DNA from: Paraburkholderia sp. CNPSo 3274
GTDB lineage: Bacteria; Pseudomonadota; Gammaproteobacteria; Burkholderiales; Burkholderiaceae
Direction of reading: 5' to 3'
DNA: 49,128 nucleotides
Assembly: GCF_024206475.1 (NCBI RefSeq)
Contig: NZ_JAMBPR010000068.1
Location: 1-49,128 of the forward strand
Shown: positions 8,241-15,809 of the stretch, one piece after another
Numbering within the stretch: position 1 is the stretch's first letter
How the letters are laid out: each line of letters opens with the position of its first letter
Notes under the pieces: model-generated
What the model was told of the DNA's origin: nothing
Seen by the model: only the letters and a program-made list of their open reading frames with translations
Database searches by the model: none
Program-made: the position numbers and the translations under genes

Positions 8241-8380
8241 GGAACTGTCAATATGGCTAACGCCCTCAAGAAGAAGACCGTGGCGGACCTGCCTGCGTAG
8301 TTGTGGCGATCCTTGACTTGGGACCGTGGCAAGGAACTGTCCGATCACGTCTGTTTCACTAAGCCTATCAACCCTTCAGA
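8241..8380 (+). pseudogene. IS30-type transposase remnant
   Basis: In the frame of base 8241 the translation reads NMANALKKKTVADLPA, an in-frame TAG, then LWRSLTWDRGKELSDH and CFTK. The block SLTWDRGKELxxHxxF with a preceding LP is characteristic of the catalytic domain of IS30-family transposases. No start, no terminal repeats and no remaining catalytic residues are visible. The fragment points away from the TetR gene next to it and converges with it. Confidence 0.6.
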
Positions 8381-8437
8381 TTTATACTGCTTCAACTTAG
8401 ACAGACTCGTCGGTTAAGTCAGCCTTTCCATGGAACG

Positions 8438-9049
8438 TTAGGTATCCAGAATTCCCATCAGTATGGACATTGTGGCAGCGAGATCGGAACTAATTTTTCG
8501 ACGTGAAATCCCGGCGCTCGCCTTAATAGCTGCCGAATGAAGTGTTGCAACCAGCAGATTTGCGAAACATCGCGCATTCGCCGCTGCAGAGTCACCCGAT
8601 AGGAACCCACTTGCCCATCTCTCAATGCGGCGCTCCTCTCGCTCGATTATCTCTTTGAGAATTGCTTTAGCGTCCTCGTGAGCATTGGCCTCATCAGCGA
8701 GGACGCAGGCGATGAGACAGCCGCGGGGCCGTTCGTGATCGTAGAAGAGGTGAACAATTGCTTCGCTAAAGAGTGATGGATCGAAGCGTTTCCCGTCCTT
8801 CCCGTCGGGAAGCTGAAGCATTGCAAAAGTCTGATAATAGCGCTCCACGGCCTTGAAAAAAAGGGCGCGCTTATCACCATAGGCGGCATACAGACTTGGA
8901 CGGTTGATCTCCATCGCTTCAGTGAGCGTGTCTAGATCGGCGCCTTCATAACCGTTCTTCCAAAAAATCTCGACGGCGCGATCTAGCGCAACATCAACGT
9001 CAAATGAGCGTGGCCGCCCACGTCCTCTCTTTTTCTCAACCGTACCCAT
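8438..9049 (-). CDS. TetR/AcrR-family transcriptional regulator
   Basis: A 203-residue TetR-type repressor. The N-terminus is basic (KKRGRGRPRSF) and followed by the helix-turn-helix VALDRAVEIFWKNGYEGADL with recognition segment INRPSLYAAYGDKRALF (residues about 17-62). The C-terminal domain has the RPRGCLIACVLADE block common in this subgroup. ATG 9049 is chosen because conservation begins there; the frame stays open upstream but the added residues are not protein-like. It is divergent from the hydrolase at 9151, with a GTACT-CTCC-AGTAC dyad between them, so it most likely represses that hydrolase and itself. Confidence 0.9.
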   Translation of the reverse strand: MGTVEKKRGRGRPRSFDVDVALDRAVEIFWKNGYEGADLDTLTEAMEINRPSLYAAYGDKRALFFKAVERYYQTFAMLQLPDGKDGKRFDPSLFSEAIVHLFYDHERPRGCLIACVLADEANAHEDAKAILKEIIEREERRIERWASGFLSGDSAAANARCFANLLVATLHSAAIKASAGISRRKISSDLAATMSILMGILDT

Positions 9050-9121
9050 ACGTCCCAGGACCCAAATTTTCTTACTGAACAATACACAAATCGCTTGACG
9101 ACGGCAACTGGACTTATTAAC

Positions 9122-9135
9122 GTACTCTCCAGTAC
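9122..9135. promoter_or_regulatory. Candidate TetR operator in the divergent promoter
   Basis: GTACT (9122-9126), CTCC, AGTAC (9131-9135) is a perfect small dyad 15 bp before the hydrolase start, inside the 101-bp divergent intergenic region. The octamer TACACAAA also occurs twice there (9083-9090 and 9133-9140). Both are plausible contact sites for the TetR protein at 8438-9049. Confidence 0.45.
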
Positions 9136-9150
9136 ACAAAGGAGAGAGAT

Positions 9151-10008
9151 ATGGACAACACGACAGAACGTGCGGCGACCACCCCAACCAAGTATCTTGA
9201 TGTCCGGGGCGTACGCTACGCTTATCGGGAGCTTGGACCCGTCAATCCAGCGGACAAGACACCTATCCTGTTCCTCCATCGGTTCCGCGGTACGCTCGAT
9301 GATTGGGATCCGGGTTTCGTCGACGCATTGGCGAAGACCCGTCACGTCATTCTGTTCAGTGATCAGGAAGTCGGATCGTCATCGGGATCTGCAGCGACGA
9401 GCGTGGACGAAAAGGCACGCAATGCCGCAGACTTCGCGAAGGAGCTAGGTTTTTCAACCATCGATGTGCTCGGCTTTTCCATGGGAGGTTTCGTTGCCCA
9501 GGCGATTGCGATCGATGAGCCGACGCTCGTGCGAAAGGTGATCGTTGTCGGTGCGGCCGGAGGTGGCAATCCGGAAGCGGCGCCGCCGACGGACATCGTG
9601 TTCGAGATTGCCCTTCATCCTGTCTACTCACATGAGGATGTCCGGTATCTGTTCTTCGCTGAAGGGCGAGATGAGGAGACGCGGGCCTATCTCGATCGTC
9701 GAGCGACCCGGACTTCTGGCCAGGAACCTCCGGTGACGCCTGCGGTCATTGGCAAGATGGTGTCACTCATCGGTGACTTCATGAGCGGTAGAACAGGTCA
9801 TTATGAGAGGCTGAAGGACCTTCGTCAGCCCACGCTCGTCGTCTCCGGCGATAGGGATCCGTTCTTCCCCTTCAAAAACATCTGGATGCTGTATCGCGAA
9901 CTACCCAACGCACAGTTGCTCGTCTATCCCAATTCTGGTCATGGGCCACACCAGCAGCATCCCGAAGAATTGGCCGAGAAAATCGAATACTTCTTGACAA
10001 CGACCTGA
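9151..10008 (+). CDS. Cytoplasmic alpha/beta hydrolase
   Basis: A 285-residue alpha/beta-hydrolase-fold protein without a signal peptide. The nucleophile elbow is GFSMGG (Ser110), the acid lies in SGDRDPFFP and the histidine in SGHGP. The usual HG oxyanion region is FLHRFRGTLDDWDP, like the HFRGNLDNWDP pattern of a peroxidase/esterase-like subgroup. AAAGGAGAGAGAT before the ATG is a strong ribosome site. It is a paralogue of the exported hydrolase at 1297-2265, so two related hydrolases may act on the same compound class on either side of the inner membrane (inference). Likely controlled by the divergent TetR. Confidence 0.9.
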   Translation: MDNTTERAATTPTKYLDVRGVRYAYRELGPVNPADKTPILFLHRFRGTLDDWDPGFVDALAKTRHVILFSDQEVGSSSGSAATSVDEKARNAADFAKELGFSTIDVLGFSMGGFVAQAIAIDEPTLVRKVIVVGAAGGGNPEAAPPTDIVFEIALHPVYSHEDVRYLFFAEGRDEETRAYLDRRATRTSGQEPPVTPAVIGKMVSLIGDFMSGRTGHYERLKDLRQPTLVVSGDRDPFFPFKNIWMLYRELPNAQLLVYPNSGHGPHQQHPEELAEKIEYFLTTT

Positions 10009-10372
10009 TCGGCTCTAATTTATTATCGCTCGGCTGCTAGATTTCCCTCTGCATGACCAAGCCGAGATTTAAACAGCAGAGAAAATGAGGGCGCCAGTGG
10101 CACTAAGTGCGCTTCTGGTGAAAAAATGCGGGGAAGAGATTTCGAAGGATATGGTCGTACTGAATTACAAATACCTGATGGCCGCTGATGTAACAGCGTT
10201 GGTGATTGTGTCTCGAAGCTAAATCTCTTCGTATTGCAGCCCTCAGGGCGTGTAAGCACGTCATGATTTTTCTTGATTCGCTACGAACATCAGAAGACGA
10301 AGGTGTTAGAAAAGCGATTCAGGGCTAGAGAAAGCAGTTGCTTGCTGTCTTCACATGGGAGGAGAGGCTGCG
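10009..10372. other. Intergenic region before the PrpE-type gene, no gene seen
   Basis: The 364 bp between the hydrolase and the acyl-CoA ligase is less GC-rich than the surroundings. The only open frame (minus, 10023-10259) has no ribosome site and no recognisable content. A promoter for the ligase probably lies here, but no clear -35/-10 pair was identified. Confidence 0.4.
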
Positions 10373-12271
10373 ATGACTAATTATACTGAGTTCTATCGGC
10401 GTTCGATCGAAGAGCCAGATGCTTTCTGGGCCGAGCAGGCCTCGTTGATCGATTGGAAGGAGCCGTTCGAGAAAGTTCTTGACTATGATTCACCCCCATT
10501 CGCCAGATGGTTTGTCGGAGGCGTGACTAATCTCTGCCACAACGCTATTGATCGGCATATAGCCAATCGTGCAGATCAAACAGCATTGATCTGGGTCTCT
10601 ACAGAGACAGGGCAGGAGGAAACTTACAGCTTTGCTGAGCTGCACGCGGAAGTGCAGACAATGGCTGCGATTATCTTGTCGCTAGGCGTGAAGAAGGGCG
10701 ACCGGGTGTTGATCTACATGCCTATGATCCCGCAGTCTGTGTTCGCGATGCTGGCCTGCTCCCGTATCGGCGCCGTCCATTCCGTCGTATTTGGCGGATT
10801 TGCCAGTTCAAGTCTGGCCAGTCGCATCGAGGACGCCAAGCCCAAACTGATTATCAGCGCCGATGCTGGATGCCGTGCCGGGAAGGTCATTCCATATAAG
10901 CCATTGCTTGATGAGGCCCTTGAGCATGTGTCGACACGGCCTGCCAAAGTCCTCATCGTCGACCGGGGGCTCGCGGCGCCCCCTATGTGCGAAGATAGAG
11001 ATGAGTCTTACACCTCCTTGAGGAGGGAATTTCTTGGCGCCACAGTCCCTTGCGAATGGTTGGAGTCCAGTTCTCCGAGCTACACGCTATATACCAGCGG
11101 CACAACAGGTGCCCCGAAAGCCGTGCAACGGGAAACTGGCGGATACGCAGTTGCGCTAGCAGCCAGTATGAAGCACATTTTCTGCGGTTCCCCTGGGGAA
11201 ACGTTCTTCGCGACAAGCGATATTGGTTGGGTGGTCGGGCACAGCTATATCGTCTATGGTCCTCTTATGGCGGGTATGGGAACCCTGCTCTACGAGGGAC
11301 TGCCCACACGGCCAGATCCTGGTATCTGGTGGAGGCTTGTCGAGAAGTATAAGGTGACCGCAATGTTTAGCTCGCCGACAGCCATCCGGGTGATGAAGCA
11401 ACACGAAAATGAGTCGCTTTTCGAGGCGGATCTGTCCAGCTTACGGAGTTTGTATTTGGCCGGTGAACCTCTTGATGCACCAACAGGGAAATGGATACAC
11501 GACGCCTTACGCAAGCCAATTATTGACAACTATTGGCAGACTGAGTCTGGATGGCCAATCCTTGCAGTCGCGAATGGCGTTGAGCGGATGGATAGTAAAT
11601 TTGGGTCGCCTGGGCTACCAATGTACGGGTTTGCCGTACGTCTGATCGACAATGAAACCGGTGAACAAATAACTGTGCCAAATCGAAAAGGCATTCTCAT
11701 CATCGATGGTCCGCTTCCGCCCGGGTGCATTCAGACGATCGCGGACGACGATGAGCGCTTTGTCAGAACCTACTGGTCCGAGATTCATGGACGGTATGTC
11801 TATTCAACGTTCGATTGGGGTGTCCGCGACGAAGACGGCTATTACTTTATCCTTGGGCGCGCCGATGATGTCATCAACGTAGCCGGCCATCGACTCGGTA
11901 CGCGTGAGATAGAAGAGAGCATTTCCGGCCATCCTAACGTCGCCGAGGTTGCCGTGGTCGGAGTTTCCGACTCCTTGAAAGGGCAGGTCGCTGTTGCATT
12001 TATAACTGTGAAGGATCGAAGTGCCGTCGCTACTGGTGATGGCGCATCTGCTCAGAAACGTGAGATTTTAAAACTTGTCGAGCGCAACCTCGGTGCTATA
12101 GCGCGTCCCACACGAGTTCTGTTCGTTCCAGCGCTGCCGAAGACGCGGTCAGGCAAGTTACTGCGCCGAACGATTCAGGCAATTTGCGAGGGCCGGGAAC
12201 CGGGAAACGTTGCGACTATTGAAGACCCAACTGTACTCGAAGCAATTGCAGAGGCGGTCATTGCAACGTAA
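10373..12271 (+). CDS. prpE: Propionyl-CoA synthetase-type acyl-CoA ligase (PrpE-like)
   Basis: A 632-residue AMP-forming ligase of the acetyl/propionyl-CoA synthetase branch. It converts a short carboxylate, ATP and CoA to acyl-CoA. Motifs in order: the N-terminal PrpE block (YTEFYRRSIEEPDAFWAEQA), VLIYMPMIPQ, HSVVFGGFA, the P-loop YTSGTTGAPKAVQRE, DNYWQTESGWP, LGRADDVINVAGHRLGT (hinge Asp) and the catalytic lysine in PKTRSGKLLRR. Length equals typical PrpE. ATG 10373 has GGGAGGAG upstream. Codon use is less GC-biased than in the flanking genes. It stands alone, with no prpBCD nearby, so it may activate a short acid released by a catabolic route here rather than serve the methylcitrate cycle (inference). 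Confidence 0.88.
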   Translation: MTNYTEFYRRSIEEPDAFWAEQASLIDWKEPFEKVLDYDSPPFARWFVGGVTNLCHNAIDRHIANRADQTALIWVSTETGQEETYSFAELHAEVQTMAAIILSLGVKKGDRVLIYMPMIPQSVFAMLACSRIGAVHSVVFGGFASSSLASRIEDAKPKLIISADAGCRAGKVIPYKPLLDEALEHVSTRPAKVLIVDRGLAAPPMCEDRDESYTSLRREFLGATVPCEWLESSSPSYTLYTSGTTGAPKAVQRETGGYAVALAASMKHIFCGSPGETFFATSDIGWVVGHSYIVYGPLMAGMGTLLYEGLPTRPDPGIWWRLVEKYKVTAMFSSPTAIRVMKQHENESLFEADLSSLRSLYLAGEPLDAPTGKWIHDALRKPIIDNYWQTESGWPILAVANGVERMDSKFGSPGLPMYGFAVRLIDNETGEQITVPNRKGILIIDGPLPPGCIQTIADDDERFVRTYWSEIHGRYVYSTFDWGVRDEDGYYFILGRADDVINVAGHRLGTREIEESISGHPNVAEVAVVGVSDSLKGQVAVAFITVKDRSAVATGDGASAQKREILKLVERNLGAIARPTRVLFVPALPKTRSGKLLRRTIQAICEGREPGNVATIEDPTVLEAIAEAVIAT

Positions 12272-12407
12272 GTGGCACGCAATTTCGCGATAGATGGCGG
12301 CGTGGGAGACGCAGCAAAGCGGCGCCCATCATTTTCTCGATCCGGTCGGCACCACTTAGTCACAGTAGAAGAGAAGAAGCCGGATACCGAACGCGCCGGC
12401 CATATCA

Positions 12408-12488
12408 GTCAGGAAGCTGGCCCGGGAGAGTGACATCAATGCGAACGTGCTGATCGGCTGGGGGCCACGATATCTGGCCGATCAGTGA
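12408..12488 (+). pseudogene. IS66-type tnpA remnant
   Basis: The frame from 12408 to the TGA at 12486-12488 reads VRKLARESDINANVLIGW then PRYLADQ. This corresponds to the helix-turn-helix and tail of IS66 OrfA proteins (compare ARIAQEHEINANLL in the element at the left edge). There is no start and no tnpB or tnpC. A 9-bp inverted repeat (12450-12458 with 12477-12485) falls inside. The surrounding 12272-12602 holds nothing else I recognise. Confidence 0.5.
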
Positions 12489-12587
12489 GCTCGGTCTACC
12501 GGGCTCATTTCGGTGGTACTGGCAATAGACACGGGGATGGAGGCCGTCGCGTCAACTCCGGTATAACCGCGAGCGCAGGAGACGAAC

Positions 12588-13301
12588 TACACATCATCAA
12601 TGTCATAACCATGGATGGAGACACGAATGCAACTCAAAAGCAAAGAAGCAGTTGTCACGATCGAAAACCAGAAAGAGTGCGGCCTGGGCCACCTCCTCTG
12701 CGTTGTTGAACCGGCCAATCGGGATGCTTCTGATCAATCCCTGCTCGATTTCCTGCACCTGGGCTTCCGTTTGCGCCAGACTGTTCCAGATTGGAGTTCG
12801 CGTAGCACCCGGAACCACCGTATTCACGCGGATGCCTTTGGGCGTCAATTCTGACGCTAGTGAGCGCGCCATCCCCGATATGCCGGCTTTACTCCCGGCG
12901 TAGACAGCGAATCCGGCGAATCCCATCGTTGACATGACCGAGCCAACGAGAATCACCGATGCGCCAGAGCGCATGTGAGGGAGGGCAGCCTGAACGGTGT
13001 AGAAGCTACCGGCAATATTTATCGTGAGGACCCGTTCAACAGTCTGAACGGAAGCGCTGTCCAAAGGTGTAGTGGATGCAACGCCGGCGCCTGCAAACAG
13101 GACATTGGTATGACCAAACCGATCATTAACCTGTGCAAACGCAGCGCTGAGGGTCTTGGGGATCGTGACGTCTGCCTGAATTGCCATTACGTTAGCACCA
13201 AGCTGACTTTTAGCAACGCTCAGGGTTTCAGAATTGTTGCTGATGATCGCAACGTTGGCGCCCTCTGCAAGGAACAGACGTGCGCAGGCCAACCCAATTC
13301 C
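12588..13301 (-). pseudogene. Short-chain dehydrogenase/reductase, broken at both ends
   Basis: The core is a good SDR: GIGLACARLFLAEGANVAII, then FAGAG (NNAG position), the serine in ILVGSVMS, YAGSKAG (Tyr-x3-Lys), RVNTVVPGATRTP. The N-terminal beta strand and the first half of TGxxxGIG are missing, since conservation begins abruptly at GIG (13301-13293). At the other end the frame shifts after EVAQAALFLV: the open frame runs to 12603 as nonsense, while an adjacent frame reads HGYDIDD to a TAG at 12590-12588, where DGG and the normal end are expected. Translation could start at the ATG at 13310, but the cofactor loop would be incomplete. The gene is probably inactive. Confidence 0.7.
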
Positions 13302-13302
13302 A

Positions 13303-13383
13303 AGCAGCATGCATGCGGCGGAGCTGATTATCGACGGGGGTGCCACAGGTGCCCCGCAAGGCGCACCTGTATATCTAGCTTGA
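13303..13383 (+). pseudogene. C-terminal stub of a second SDR gene, opposite strand
   Basis: On the plus strand from 13303 the frame reads SSMHAAELIIDGGATGAP then QGAPVYLA and TGA (13381-13383). This is the standard SDR C-terminus (SSYMTGAEL..DGG..). Only the last 26 codons remain. It abuts the minus-strand SDR core at about base 13302, so two SDR genes have been joined tail-to-broken-head by an inversion or deletion. Confidence 0.65.
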
Positions 13384-13506
13384 GTTACCCCCTGATCAGC
13401 ATACGCTCGAGTTGATACTTTTTCCGGTCGTCAAAAGATCAGGTGTACGACGGTTTGATAGGAATACCAGCTCACGTAAGCCAGAAGAATGACGGAATAA
13501 CATATT

Positions 13507-13520
13507 AGTTATATATAACT
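13507..13520. promoter_or_regulatory. Perfect AT palindrome upstream of the second GMC gene
   Basis: AGTTATATATAACT is a perfect 14-bp palindrome in an AT-rich patch (13490-13560) that contrasts with the GC-rich genes around it. It lies about 410 bp before the GMC gene at 13929, in a 13384-13928 stretch that otherwise contains only a doubtful minus-strand ORF. It may be a promoter element or operator. Confidence 0.3.
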
Positions 13521-13642
13521 TTTATTGAGATAAATATGGTGCGAGACGTTATACCTGTCTTGGGTGCTGCGGTGTATGCGCGAGCATGAAATCAAGTTCG
13601 GTTGCGTTTGTCGCTGAGGCGGGAGCGCCGGACACTTTGACT

Positions 13643-13942
13643 TCAGGCAGAGTTCTCTGGTCGCCGGCGTAGCGCGTCGGAATTTACGGCTTTTTCATCA
13701 AGCAGGCCACGGATGATGTGCAAAACGGACGTTCGGCCGGAGACAGATTTCGTCGGTAGGTCTTTGCGATGAGTCCCGGCTGACACTATCAGTTCAGCAA
13801 GGGCAGCGTCGAGGCACGCGTCGTCAAGGAGTTTTCGTGCGGAATCGTCCAGACGAAGATGGTACTTGCGTTTTGACTTAAGCGAGCGATATACGGGCTT
13901 GCGTATTACATAAACAATGGAGACTTCAATGACGAGTGCCAA
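13643..13942 (-). CDS. Hypothetical protein, doubtful
   Basis: A 99-codon frame whose N-terminus would overlap the start of the GMC gene on the other strand. The middle is protein-like: KRKYHLRLDDSARKLLDDAC then AALAELIVSAG and RTSVLHIIRGLLDEK, suggesting an all-helical small protein. No family is recognised and no ribosome site precedes the ATG at 13942. A shorter start is possible. It could equally be a chance frame. Confidence 0.3.
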   Translation of the reverse strand: MALVIEVSIVYVIRKPVYRSLKSKRKYHLRLDDSARKLLDDACLDAALAELIVSAGTHRKDLPTKSVSGRTSVLHIIRGLLDEKAVNSDALRRRPENSA

Positions 13943-15596
13943 CTCAGAGACAACTCGCGACAGTGTACAGCAGGCCTCGCCGAACCCGGAGTTCGACTTC
14001 GACTGGGCGATCGTCGGGTCAGGTTTCGGCGGAAGCGTTGCCGCTCTCCGGCTGACCGAGAAGGGGTACCGGGTCGGCGTGATCGAACGCGGTCGTCGCT
14101 ATGAGGACAGTGATCTACCCACTTCGACAGCCGAGATTGAAAAGTTCGTCTGGGCCCCCGAGCAAGGGCTCTACGGCATCCTCCGGGATGTCGCGTACCA
14201 ACATGTCGAGACCGCCTCGCAGACTGGCGTCGGGGGTGGGAGCCTCATGTACGGGGGCGTGCTTTTCCGTGCGCAGCAGGGGTTCTACAACGACTCCCAG
14301 TGGCGAGACCTCGCGCCTTGGGAATCGGTGCTCGATGCGCACTACGCCAAGGCGGAGTTCATGCTCGGCGTGCGGGAGTCCCCGTGGGACTCGGTCTCGA
14401 TCCAGCTGACCAAACGCATCGGCGAGCACTTCGGGGTCTCAGACGGCTTCAAGCTCGCGCCGACCGGCGTGTTCTTCGGCGAACCCGGCAAGACAGTCGA
14501 CGATCCCTACTTCGGTGGCGAAGGACCTGCACGGACCGGATGCATCCGTTGCGGCGATTGCATGATCGGATGCCGCACGGGCGCCGCGAACAGGCTGACG
14601 AAGAACTATCTTTGGTTCGCGGAGAAGAGCGGCGCCCGGATCATTCCGGAGCAGGAGGTCATCGACGTACGTCCCCTCGGCGCAGCCGACGGCGCAGACG
14701 GGTACCAACTGGTCGTAGAGCAGCGCAGCCCTGATGGGGCCCGCGCACGCACTGAGTACACCGCACGCGGCGTCGTCTTCGCCGGCGGAGCTGTAGCAAC
14801 CAACGAGCTCCTTGCCGACTGCAAGTACCGAGGATCACTACCGAGGATCAGTGACAGACTCGGCCACCTGGTCCGCACGAACAGCGAGACCTTCCTGAGC
14901 GTCCAGTTCCCACAGGATCTCGAGGCATGGCGCGACGTCACCGCGCCCAGCCGATTGGTCTTCGACGGGGACACCCAAGTCGAGCTCCTTACCGTCGGGA
15001 AGCATGCCGACGCATGGCAGGGCAAGTTCACCGTCCTGACAGGCAAGGGGAACATCCTCGTCCGTCGCATCAAGTGGCTAACGAACGTCGTCCTTCACCC
15101 GAGACGGTGGAAGGCAACCAAGCAATCCGAGGGTTGGAGCGCCCGATCACTGGCGATGCTCGTCATGCAGCCTCGCGACAACGCGGTCCGGTTGCGCGCG
15201 CAGAAACGCAGCAGCGGCAACGGCTACACGCTGGTCAGCGAGATCGACAAGTCCCGTCCCGCCCCGACATTCCTCGGCGTCGGGCACAAGGTCGTGAAGT
15301 GGCTCGCCGAAGAAACGGGCGGGGTTGCGGGCAGCACCCTGACAGAAGCCTTCCGCAACGCCCCATGGACGGCGCACATCCTCGGCGGCGCGGTCATCGG
15401 CTCGAACGCGACCACCGGCGTTATCGATGCGGGGCTAAAAGTGTTTGGTTACGAGAACATGATCGTCTGCGACGCCGCCGCCCTTCCCGCGAATCCTGGG
15501 GTCAACCCCGCGCTCACTATCACTGCCCTCGCCGAATACGCAATGGATCGGCTCCCCAGCGCACCCGCGCCGGCGCCAGAGACCGAGGACCGGTGA
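13929..15596 (+). CDS. ChoD-like GMC oxidoreductase with a four-cysteine cluster (second copy)
   Basis: A 555-residue FAD-dependent alcohol oxidoreductase of the same family as 3566-5218. The FAD loop is IVGSGFGGSVAA (28-39), then GVGGGSLMYGG (100-110), a cluster Cys205, 208, 211, 215 (CIRCGDCMIGC), and the C-terminal pair His in WTAHILGG and Asn in GVNPALTITAL. In the first copy the His is followed by CMGGC, here by ILGGA, so the two differ near the active site. ATG 13929 is preceded by GGAGA; an in-frame ATG at 13917 would leave no such signal. Codon use leans strongly to C/G third positions (GTC, CTC, ACC), reminiscent of actinobacterial donors. It is followed by a porin gene on the same strand. 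Confidence 0.87.
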   Translation: MTSANSETTRDSVQQASPNPEFDFDWAIVGSGFGGSVAALRLTEKGYRVGVIERGRRYEDSDLPTSTAEIEKFVWAPEQGLYGILRDVAYQHVETASQTGVGGGSLMYGGVLFRAQQGFYNDSQWRDLAPWESVLDAHYAKAEFMLGVRESPWDSVSIQLTKRIGEHFGVSDGFKLAPTGVFFGEPGKTVDDPYFGGEGPARTGCIRCGDCMIGCRTGAANRLTKNYLWFAEKSGARIIPEQEVIDVRPLGAADGADGYQLVVEQRSPDGARARTEYTARGVVFAGGAVATNELLADCKYRGSLPRISDRLGHLVRTNSETFLSVQFPQDLEAWRDVTAPSRLVFDGDTQVELLTVGKHADAWQGKFTVLTGKGNILVRRIKWLTNVVLHPRRWKATKQSEGWSARSLAMLVMQPRDNAVRLRAQKRSSGNGYTLVSEIDKSRPAPTFLGVGHKVVKWLAEETGGVAGSTLTEAFRNAPWTAHILGGAVIGSNATTGVIDAGLKVFGYENMIVCDAAALPANPGVNPALTITALAEYAMDRLPSAPAPAPETEDR

Positions 15597-15809
15597 TGCT
15601 ACGCGGCCGAGCACAAATCGGCCAGGAACCGGAAGGCGGGGCCCGGCTCGCGCTCACGCATAGGAAATTTAACGGTTAATGGGCTCGCGCTACGACGCGC
15701 GGCGACAGTTCGCGCAGCCGCTGCGCGGATAACATCGTCCAGCTAGAGCCAACGATAGAAGCCGCACATTTGTATTGATATTAAGTATAACTATATATGG
15801 AGATTTTTC

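Noticed and set aside
10355..12271. PrpE as part of a methylcitrate operon
   Set aside because: No prpB, prpC, prpD or acnD homologue is next to it. The gene stands alone between a hydrolase and a broken SDR.
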